Below, piece after piece: positions 10,108 to 16,884 of a stretch of DNA of 64,000 nucleotides. Made by a program: the position numbers and the translations under genes. The stretch covers positions 558,001-622,000 of the forward strand of contig NZ_WJFD01000002.1 of the NCBI RefSeq assembly GCF_009647655.1, given 5' to 3'. A model generated the notes under the pieces. The model worked only from the letters and a program-made list of their open reading frames with translations. It searched no databases and was not told the origin of the DNA. The stretch is from Chitinophaga sp. SYP-B3965. Lineage in GTDB: Bacteria > Bacteroidota > Bacteroidia > Chitinophagales > Chitinophagaceae. The first letter of the stretch is position 1; each line of letters starts with the position of its first letter.

Positions 10108-10138
10108 ACCGCCTCGCCTGTGTGCTGAGGCGGTTTTT
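10108..10138 (+). terminator. Rho-independent terminator of the hydrolase gene
   Basis: The stem CCGCCTC (10109-10115) pairs with GAGGCGG (10127-10133) and is followed by a run of five T. It lies 20 bases after the hydrolase stop codon. Confidence 0.85.
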
Positions 10139-10221
10139 CTATTATAAGGAAACCATTGATACATAATATTTTGCCTGATTTTCAGTTATAATACAAATCA
10201 AAATCCCGGTCCCACTTTCCT

Positions 10222-11706
10222 ATGTTCCTAACGAAGAAGCATATATTATTCATATCCGCTCAATTGCTATTGCTCTCTTACGGCAAAGGCCAGAACCTCG
10301 TCCCTAATCCCAGTTTTGAAGATGTGAATATTTGTACGGAATATAATGCTCCCTGTGCTCCATCGGCCTGGGAAAGTGTTGCGCCGGAAAGTATGAAACT
10401 GGAATACATGTATAATGCGGTTACGGTAGCGGGGAATAATTTTATCAGGCTGGTATATGCTTCTCCTAATCAGGCACGCAACTATGCGCAAACACAATTA
10501 CTCTGTGCTTTAGAAAAGGGCCGCAAGTACCGCATTACGCTGGTAGCCGGGAAAGATGGACCCGGTGTTCCTGAACTGGATATTCATTTTGATACTACTT
10601 ACATTTTCCAGGAATTCGCAGGGCCTTTGATGGATCTGGATCATTTGAGAACGACTGCAAAAGATGTGATCAAAGAAACAAAAGGGGAGATCAATTTTTA
10701 TACGCTTCAGCAGGAGTTTACGGCTACGGAGGACTATGGGTATGTATTGATCGGCAGCTTGCAACAAGGAGCTTTCAGTGTGAAAAAAGAATATTATTAT
10801 ATAGACAGCATCAGCATAACACCTGTAGGAAAACAGGAGCCGCTTTGTGAAAATGCGGAAACGATCAAAGCGAAATTATATGCGCAACATCGCCGGCATG
10901 CCATTCCTACTGCTTTCTATTGGCGGATGCAGCAGGCATTGAGAAAGCCTGAATTGCCGGTAAAATGTGTGACCATCCTAGCAAAGGACGAAAAGGTTTT
11001 TACTGCCAGAGGTCGGGGAATGGAGCCAGAGGCTGCTGCCAGGCTGGATTCCGTTATCCGGTTGTATGATCCTGCTTTAGGGATGAAGGTAAATATCACG
11101 GGGCATTCTGCGAAGTCAGATTCCTATAATTTCAATAAGGTGGTGTCTTTGGAAACGGCGCGGAAGATTGCGGATATCCTTGTGCACAGGAACGGATTTA
11201 GTTATGATGATGTGGCTATTGACGGGAGAGGTAATACTATGCCACGTTTTGATGCGGGTACAGACGAAGGCAGAGAAGGTAATACTTATGTAACGCTTGA
11301 ATTTTGCATCCCTCAACAGGAGCGGGTAGCGGTGAAAGAGGTTCCGCCTCCCAAACCGGATACGCTCGTAATTCCGGATGTATTATTCAAATTCAATAGC
11401 AGCGAGCTGAATGCAAAATTGTATAACTCACTGGATAGTTTAATTTTCAAGATACCACAGGAAGAAGCTATACAGCTGCAATTACTGGGGCATACGGATA
11501 ATGTGGGGACGGATGAATACAACATTGATCTTTCCCGCAAGCGGGCAATGTCTGTGGCGGCTTATCTGAAGAAGAAGGGGCTGGGTGAGGTTATCAGGCA
11601 TGTGGCGGGGATGGGGGAAGCTTACCCTGTTACAGAAAATGATACACCGGAAGGGAGGAAGAAGAACCGGCGGGTGGAGATCATTATTTATAAAGGGGCA
11701 GATTAG
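10222..11706 (+). CDS. OmpA family protein with tandem OmpA-like domains
   Basis: A 494-residue envelope protein with a signal peptide (about 1-24). The N-terminal region, starting NLVPNPSFEDVN, resembles the carbohydrate-binding-like beta-sandwich often seen in Bacteroidota surface proteins (about 25-215). A degenerate OmpA-like domain follows at about 250-370 (VNITGHSAKSDSYNFNKVVS...). A canonical OmpA domain lies at about 384-492 (DVLFKFNSSELN, LLGHTDNVGTDEYN, LSRKRA, NRRVEIII). The second copy has the peptidoglycan-binding D and R residues; the first is divergent. It probably anchors an outer-membrane or surface module to the cell wall. It stands alone, with a hairpin and a tandem repeat array immediately downstream. 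Confidence 0.9.
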   Translation: MFLTKKHILFISAQLLLLSYGKGQNLVPNPSFEDVNICTEYNAPCAPSAWESVAPESMKLEYMYNAVTVAGNNFIRLVYASPNQARNYAQTQLLCALEKGRKYRITLVAGKDGPGVPELDIHFDTTYIFQEFAGPLMDLDHLRTTAKDVIKETKGEINFYTLQQEFTATEDYGYVLIGSLQQGAFSVKKEYYYIDSISITPVGKQEPLCENAETIKAKLYAQHRRHAIPTAFYWRMQQALRKPELPVKCVTILAKDEKVFTARGRGMEPEAAARLDSVIRLYDPALGMKVNITGHSAKSDSYNFNKVVSLETARKIADILVHRNGFSYDDVAIDGRGNTMPRFDAGTDEGREGNTYVTLEFCIPQQERVAVKEVPPPKPDTLVIPDVLFKFNSSELNAKLYNSLDSLIFKIPQEEAIQLQLLGHTDNVGTDEYNIDLSRKRAMSVAAYLKKKGLGEVIRHVAGMGEAYPVTENDTPEGRKKNRRVEIIIYKGAD

Positions 11707-11742
11707 TTCAGGAGAAATTACCGAGGCAGGCAATTATAAGAA

Positions 11743-11773
11743 AAGGCCAGTCAACGTTAAGTTGGCTGGCCTT
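11743..11773. terminator. Hairpin downstream of the OmpA gene
   Basis: AAGGCCAGTCAAC (11743-11755) pairs with GTTGGCTGGCCTT (11761-11773) with one G-T wobble around a GTTAA loop. The following plus-strand bases are not a pure T-run, so termination strength is uncertain. The right arm is also the first unit of the 59-bp tandem array. Confidence 0.6.
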
Positions 11774-11930
11774 ATGTATTTGGTGCTAAGAGGTGATTTT
11801 TTTGATTTGGTTAGTGCGTGTTGGCTGGTTTTATGCATTGTTGGCCCAGAGGAGGAGTTTTTTGATTGGTTAGTGCGTGTTGGCTGGCCTTATGCATTGT
11901 TGACCCAGAGGGGGAGTTTTTTATTTAGAT
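11761..11930 (+). repeat. Tandem array, 59-bp period, about 2.8 copies
   Basis: Units begin with GTTGGCTGG at 11761, 11820 and 11879, exactly 59 bases apart. They share TTATGcATT, a cccagAGG stretch, a T-run and TTAGTGCGT. The first unit doubles as the 3' arm of the OmpA-gene hairpin. The rest of the gap to 12030 is A/T-rich with several short T-runs and A-runs. An open frame across it (11585-11932) does not look like a gene. Confidence 0.85.
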
Positions 11931-12030
11931 AATAAAGAAAGCCCGGAGAGGAGCGTTTTTTAAGGGCAATAAAAAAAATGGGGTGTTTTTTGCGGCATTA
12001 AAAAAGGCAGGTTTTAATTCAATCAATAAA

Positions 12031-12066
12031 AAAACCCCGCTCACCGTTTACGGTGAGCGGGGTTTT
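12031..12066. terminator. Strong bidirectional terminator between OmpA and dps
   Basis: A perfect 16-bp stem, AAAACCCCGCTCACCG (12031-12046) with CGGTGAGCGGGGTTTT (12051-12066), around a TTTA loop. It has A-runs on the left and T-runs on the right, so it can terminate the convergent dps transcript (stop at 12087) and plus-strand read-through. Confidence 0.92.
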
Positions 12067-12086
12067 AAACAGTTCAAATAGAAAAA

Positions 12087-12560
12087 TCACTTAGATAAAT
12101 AAGAGCGCAGCATCCAGGCCATTTTCTCATGCTGGCGCAGGAGGCCCGTAACGAAGTCACTGGAGCCAAGGTCTTTTTGCTTGTCACTGAATTCAGTGAT
12201 CAATTCCCGAAGATTGCGAATGATGGTTTCATGATCATCCAGCAGGTTCTTGATCTGCTCGGATTGTTTGTTGGTGTACTCAGGTTCCAGCAGGTTGGTG
12301 AGTTTCAGGAAATCTACCAGCCGGCCTGTACTGTAATGGCCTATCATACGGATCCTTTCCGCTACTTCATCAATGATCTCTGCCAGGTCGCCATACTGTT
12401 TTTCAAAGAAAAGATGCATCTCAGAAAAATTGTCTCCTACTACATTCCAGTGGTAGTTGCGGGTTTTGGTGTAAAGGATGTGTTCATCCGCCAGTAATAC
12501 CTGCAATTTTTCTGCTACTTCCTGTAAATGCTTCTCGGCTACTCCAATGTTTACTTTCAT
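12087..12560 (-). CDS. dps: Dps/ferritin-like DNA-protection protein
   Basis: A 157-residue four-helix protein. The Dps ferroxidase ligands are visible with the family spacing: H37 (NYHWNV), H49 (EMHLFFE), D64 and E68 (IIDEVAERI). Dps proteins oxidise ferrous iron with peroxide, store ferric iron in a 12-mer and can bind DNA under stress. Length and motif spacing are typical. The gene lies 36 bp downstream of the transglutaminase-like gene on the same strand and may share its transcript or have its own stress promoter; no -7 element was recognised. A strong terminator follows. Confidence 0.93.
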   Translation of the reverse strand: MKVNIGVAEKHLQEVAEKLQVLLADEHILYTKTRNYHWNVVGDNFSEMHLFFEKQYGDLAEIIDEVAERIRMIGHYSTGRLVDFLKLTNLLEPEYTNKQSEQIKNLLDDHETIIRNLRELITEFSDKQKDLGSSDFVTGLLRQHEKMAWMLRSYLSK

Positions 12561-12596
12561 GGTTATAATGTTTTTTGGGTAAAAAATTTAGACGCG

Positions 12597-13505
12597 TTAT
12601 AATTCGATCAGGGCATAAACTTTATCATTCAAATACCGCCCGCCCGGGTGCATAGCAGAGTAATCCAGGTTGATCCAGTACTCTCCTTTCATCTCATGAT
12701 AATATAACTCTTTTACAGGGGGATTGTTGAATAAAAGCACAATTGCCTGCTTTAATACCTCAAAATCCTGTGCATTGCCACAATAAAGTTCCGGATAGGC
12801 ATGCCCCCTGATCAGTACAATCCGTGTTCTGGCTCCTATAGACTGCAAACAGGAAGCGACCAGGATAGAGTGATCATCACAATCTCCCCCCAGACCATTC
12901 CGGATCGTTTCCATGGGAGTGGCAAAGTATTCATCCCGCTGGCTGTCGTTCACATATTTAAAATTCTTTCTAATATGAGACCAGAGGGAAAGGTACCGGA
13001 CGATCTTCCCGTACTTCGGCCAGTATTCATCAAAATTAGCGACAGAATATTCAACAGAAAAATTACGTACGGTAGAGTCCTGGTAATTGATCTTTTCCCG
13101 GATGCCCCGTACCGTTTTATCTACATATGTTTCCACTTTACGGGGATAGAAACTGAGGATGTCCAGCTGTTTGCTATCTCTTGTACCCCAGTTACCCTGT
13201 ACCATACCCTGGTAATCATTGATCACATTGGTAAAAGAATAGCGGCCTGTGAGGGTATTGAACACCATCACGCCGGCTACCAGTACAAAAGCGGGAATGA
13301 TCAGGGGTTTGAAGACCCATAAGAGGATGCGGGTAAATAAAAACGCAATGAGGATAGAAACGAAGAGGTCAATGTGCCATTGGCCCAGCTGGATAACAGG
13401 CATGAACCGGTTGATATAGGGTGCCAGTGGCAGCAAAGTCAACAGGCTCAGCAGGTTCAGCAAGAAGTGCTGGAAGGTTGTGTATTTGCTTTGGTCAATG
13501 GGCAT
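12597..13505 (-). CDS. Transglutaminase-like membrane protein
   Basis: A 302-residue protein with an N-terminal membrane region (helices near 12-30, 45-66 and 68-84) and a transglutaminase-like (papain-fold) domain at about 170-300. The putative triad is C209 (GGDCDDHS), H235 (GHAYPE) and D281 (WINLDYS), all in the expected order. The related bacterial domains hydrolyse or form amide bonds, but the substrate is unknown. It lies between the STAND NTPase gene upstream and dps downstream, all on the minus strand. A long inverted repeat (13541-13582) separates it from the NTPase gene, so it may have its own promoter. Confidence 0.85.
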   Translation of the reverse strand: MPIDQSKYTTFQHFLLNLLSLLTLLPLAPYINRFMPVIQLGQWHIDLFVSILIAFLFTRILLWVFKPLIIPAFVLVAGVMVFNTLTGRYSFTNVINDYQGMVQGNWGTRDSKQLDILSFYPRKVETYVDKTVRGIREKINYQDSTVRNFSVEYSVANFDEYWPKYGKIVRYLSLWSHIRKNFKYVNDSQRDEYFATPMETIRNGLGGDCDDHSILVASCLQSIGARTRIVLIRGHAYPELYCGNAQDFEVLKQAIVLLFNNPPVKELYYHEMKGEYWINLDYSAMHPGGRYLNDKVYALIEL

Positions 13506-13540
13506 TGCGGAGATTAGTACCGCAAAATTATGCCAATTAT

Positions 13541-13582
13541 GCCGTACGAAACCTTAAACATTTATTAAAGGTTCCGTACGGC
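13541..13582. repeat. Inverted repeat between NTPase and transglutaminase genes
   Basis: GCCGTACGAAACCTT (13541-13555) and AAGGTTCCGTACGGC (13568-13582) pair with one mismatch around a 12-base loop. There is no T-run on either strand, so it may be an attenuator, an RNA-stability element or an operator rather than a simple terminator. Confidence 0.7.
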
Positions 13583-13595
13583 TTACACATGCGCA

Positions 13596-16166
13596 TCAGA
13601 GAAAATGGGGTAAAGCCTGTTTGAAAGAAGTGCTTTCCCGGATGGATTCAATTTTCTGCAATGCGTCCTTCTTCTGCTTGTCCATTTGAAGGTGTTGGTA
13701 TATTCGGTTAAGTACCCCGTAGTTAAGGAGGGCGAAAATCTTGAAGTCGAGTTTTTGGGCGGTATCCATGGCAGACTCTGCTGCACGGATGGCTTTGTTG
13801 AAATCATTCTCTTTATAATAGATACCGGCTGCGATGATCTTTTGCAATGTTTCCAGGTGGCGCCCATTGAAAAAGTCCGTCGCGTAATATTTCAGGATAC
13901 GTTCCACGTGGATATTGATCCTTTTGGCAGAGGCAATATCTCCTGTATCCAGGTGGGCCTGTGCTTTCCAGCATAACATCATGAGGCGGAAAGGATCCGT
14001 TCTGTTATAGAGGATGGAAGGGTGTTCTTTGAATAAGCGCTGTGTGAAGTTCAGTAACTGTTGGGGATCTCCGAGTAACAGGAAGGTGAAACAGATAGCG
14101 CGGTAAACAGCTTCTTCGCTTACGGTGAATGGCTGCCTCTCCGGGAAACTCCAGCATTGAGCATAATGATAGATCTTATCCCGGGCGGCTTCATTCATGA
14201 TCCCGAACTTCAGGTATTCATAGATAAAGAGGAACGCTTCGTAAGGATTGATCCACATGGCCATGACGGTATCATCTGCCATACAGAGCTTTTTGATATT
14301 GGCGAGTTCTATTTCACATTGTTCTGCATCCAGCTGCATTAAGGCCATTACAAAAAGGTTGCAGCGGATCTTCAGTTTGTCTTCCGGCGATTCTGCCATA
14401 CCCAGCAGGGTATTCAGCATCTTCCGTTTTTTGAAATGGATGAAATCGTCGCTGATGAAATTGCTGATGGGGTTCTTGCGAAAATAACCAGGTGGGAAGA
14501 TCCTTGATAATTGTGGTTGATGATTGCCTTCCTGCTGGTAGTGTAATACAACATATTCCAGCAGATGTGCTTTACCCATTGTGCTTAGCGGCTGCTGGAA
14601 TATGTATTGAATACCCGCCACCTGATCGTTGTTGATAGCATACCGCATTAACCATTTGAACACGGAAATACGGAAGGGTGATTGGGGGAAATAATCCATC
14701 ACTGTCTGCACCATTTCTTCAGATACTTCAGAACCGTGTTGCTGAATGAAATGCATGGCGGTAAAATATTCCAGCAGGAAATTATGTGCAAAGCGGATCT
14801 TCACGTTGAACATGATCTCCTGGCTGAGGTTTTCTTCTACCAGTATATTATCCGCTATCAGTTCTTTATAAGCGGGGAAGAGATCTGCATTTTGATTGAG
14901 CAGTTTGCTTTTATCTGTATAAAGACCATCCCTGCCCATGTCCAGCAACACCAGTAGTTTTTCAATGATCTTTATTTTAAAGGCATTGTTGGGGGAATTG
15001 AAAACGCGGTTCTGGATGAACCGGGAGATGATCTCGTAAAGGCTCAGGTTTTCATCTACGAAAGATTGATCCGGTGTGCTGCTAAGCTGACAAAACAATT
15101 GCAGGTAATACGGATGCCGCAGTTTTTGCAGGAAATTTTCGGAAAACAATCTTACGGTGGCAGGTTCGTATTCGCAATTATAGAGTACGGATTTCACTTC
15201 CTGTTCTGTGAGCAGGGGGATATTCGTATTAGTTTCCTCATCCATTTCAGGGCCCAGGTACCAGTATTTGCGGAATGCCGGGTATTGTGTGGATTGCTGG
15301 AAAACCTCTCCCCATGTGCTGGAACGAATGGAAAGGATCACTTTTACCCAGGTGTGCTGGTCGTTAGAGTACACAAAGTCCTCCAGTTTATTATACAACA
15401 TCTTCAATTTATCAGCGCCCATGGCTAATTCATCAAAGCCATCTATAATAAGGATGAGCCTGCCGCCTTTTTCATGGGCGTTGGCGCTGAAGTATTCCCG
15501 GAAGTTTTCTCCGTTGCCAAGGTTGAGCTGATTATCCAGCCAGGCGGATAAAGAAAAACCTTTTACTAACAGGCTGCCAGCCGCATGGGCATTGATGAAC
15601 CAGCAGATATCCTGTTGATATACGGGATCCCTTCCAAACCAGAAATGTTCCGCTGCATGAACGAGGGCCATTGATTTTCCCCAGCCGGCAGGTGCAATGA
15701 ACACCGTGGCGGCATAGTCGCTTTCCAGGAAACGTTCAATATGTGAGAGGCAATACTGGCGGGGAACAGTATGATCAAAGGGAACGCCGCAACGGTTCTT
15801 TAGTGTAAGCAAAGTATAATGGGAAACGGCGGCGGCGCGTTTTTTTACATCGGCCCATCTGGAATGATCGGTGGTTTGTGCAGAAGGGCGGAGTGTTTTC
15901 TTATAATAATGCGTCTGAAATTCTTCCCAGTCTTTGAACCTGCAGTATTGTGCGAGTGTGTTGAGGGTATAGCGTGAGAAGCTATGTTGCGTAACCGCAA
16001 AGCCAAATACCCTCTTCAGGGTAGTCTCACTAACAAGTTTGCCAGTGTGATTTAAGATAGCCTGTGCAAGGTGTTTACATTGGTTTGGCTGTAGATTGTC
16101 CACCCCAAATTGACGTAACACCTCATTCTGTAACGTAATGATAAAGTCGTAGGACAGGTCGATCAT
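13596..16166 (-). CDS. STAND/NACHT-type NTPase with N-terminal HTH-like domain
   Basis: Counted from the ATG at 16166 (MIDLSYDF) the protein has 856 residues. The frame stays open to 16286, but the extra 40 residues look like untranslated leader. Residues 1-90 form a helical domain (SETTLKRVFGFA, FSRYTLNTLAQYCRFKDWEEF) that resembles an HTH-like cassette common in Bacteroidota. The NTPase core has Walker A APAGWGKS (158-165) and Walker B RLILIIDGFDEL (236-247); the D-G-x-D-E ending is typical of NACHT ATPases. The remainder (about 400-856) is helical, TPR-like, and probably a ligand or signal sensor. It is divergent from the giant adhesin gene across a motif-rich region, so a regulatory role is plausible. 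A defence role is possible for STAND proteins but nothing nearby supports it. Confidence 0.85.
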   Translation of the reverse strand: MIDLSYDFIITLQNEVLRQFGVDNLQPNQCKHLAQAILNHTGKLVSETTLKRVFGFAVTQHSFSRYTLNTLAQYCRFKDWEEFQTHYYKKTLRPSAQTTDHSRWADVKKRAAAVSHYTLLTLKNRCGVPFDHTVPRQYCLSHIERFLESDYAATVFIAPAGWGKSMALVHAAEHFWFGRDPVYQQDICWFINAHAAGSLLVKGFSLSAWLDNQLNLGNGENFREYFSANAHEKGGRLILIIDGFDELAMGADKLKMLYNKLEDFVYSNDQHTWVKVILSIRSSTWGEVFQQSTQYPAFRKYWYLGPEMDEETNTNIPLLTEQEVKSVLYNCEYEPATVRLFSENFLQKLRHPYYLQLFCQLSSTPDQSFVDENLSLYEIISRFIQNRVFNSPNNAFKIKIIEKLLVLLDMGRDGLYTDKSKLLNQNADLFPAYKELIADNILVEENLSQEIMFNVKIRFAHNFLLEYFTAMHFIQQHGSEVSEEMVQTVMDYFPQSPFRISVFKWLMRYAINNDQVAGIQYIFQQPLSTMGKAHLLEYVVLHYQQEGNHQPQLSRIFPPGYFRKNPISNFISDDFIHFKKRKMLNTLLGMAESPEDKLKIRCNLFVMALMQLDAEQCEIELANIKKLCMADDTVMAMWINPYEAFLFIYEYLKFGIMNEAARDKIYHYAQCWSFPERQPFTVSEEAVYRAICFTFLLLGDPQQLLNFTQRLFKEHPSILYNRTDPFRLMMLCWKAQAHLDTGDIASAKRINIHVERILKYYATDFFNGRHLETLQKIIAAGIYYKENDFNKAIRAAESAMDTAQKLDFKIFALLNYGVLNRIYQHLQMDKQKKDALQKIESIRESTSFKQALPHFL

Positions 16167-16297
16167 AAGGGAACAATTAATGGAACAAAAAAGATGAATT
16201 TGGATCGGGTACAATCGTGTAGATACGTAGAAAAATGAACATGCGGATTTCGGTTTTTTAAAATGAATAAACTGAATGGACTGCATTTCAATGAACG

Positions 16298-16315
16298 TAG
16301 ATGTATTTACATCTA
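16298..16315. promoter_or_regulatory. Perfect palindrome upstream of the NTPase gene
   Basis: TAGATGTATTTACATCTA is a perfect 8-2-8 dyad 132 bp upstream of the NTPase ATG at 16166. It looks like an operator, but the binding protein is unknown. Confidence 0.5.
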
Positions 16316-16661
16316 AAAATCAGGTACTTACGGCAATAAATGGTAGCATAATTTTTTTGATATTTTTTTCTTCTTAATGAATCCAGGTATAAGACGTCAT
16401 TCATTTCATGTAGGATACCTAACTGTGTTATTCAGAGTGAATCGTTATCGATTTTTCACAAGGTTATGACCCATTAATGACAGTAGACGCCTGTTTACCT
16501 AATATATAGACTTGTTCGTGTTCAATACACACATTGAACACACTTTGTTTTGATTTCTTTCAAAATGAACAAAATGAACAGAATTCATTCACTTTGAACA
16601 GAGTGGCATTTCGCAGTTTTAATGAATAAGAATGGTACATCGTTTACACAATAACACCTAT

Positions 16662-16669
16662 TAGTTTTG
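16662..16669 (+). promoter_or_regulatory. Candidate -7 element for the adhesin gene
   Basis: TAGTTTTG fits the Bacteroidota -7 consensus TAnnTTTG. A good -33 TTTG at the usual spacing is missing, which could mean activator dependence. The implied 5' leader is about 210 nt, and three TGAACA words lie 62-96 bp upstream of the element. Confidence 0.4.
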
Positions 16670-16884
16670 TGTCATAACGTGAATGTTATCCTTACCGAAT
16701 AACCAAAACTATTAAAACTGTATCCTATCAAAAATGAAATGAACAGCCCCTGAACAAGTGAATGCTTTCAATCTAAATGATAGGCCTCAATGGAACCATA
16801 TCCTGCTAGAACGCAGGTCAGTGCTTCTTTACATGTAATTCAAAACTGCGATTAAATTCTTTATAATAACCCAAACCCTTGTAT

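Larger units (their letters stand above)
16167..16884. promoter_or_regulatory. Divergent regulatory region with TGAACA cluster
   Basis: This 718-bp region between the NTPase and adhesin starts contains TGAACA at 16236, 16566, 16575, 16595, 16535, 16740 and 16751, plus TGTTCA at 16519. GTGTTCAA (16518-16525) and TTGAACAC (16534-16541) form an 8-bp inverted repeat with an 8-base spacer. A palindrome lies at 16298-16315 and a -7-like element at 16662-16669. No credible gene is seen. The density of one hexamer suggests a binding-site array for a regulator of one or both genes. Confidence 0.65.

Noticed and set aside
11585-11932. Plus-strand frame of 115 codons after the OmpA gene
   Set aside because: It overlaps the OmpA coding end in another frame and then runs through the 59-bp repeats, giving duplicated peptide segments without a domain.
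13596-16166. STAND NTPase considered as an anti-phage Avs-like protein
   Set aside because: There is no nuclease or other effector domain at the N-terminus and no defence gene nearby; regulation of the adjacent operon fits better, though defence is not excluded.
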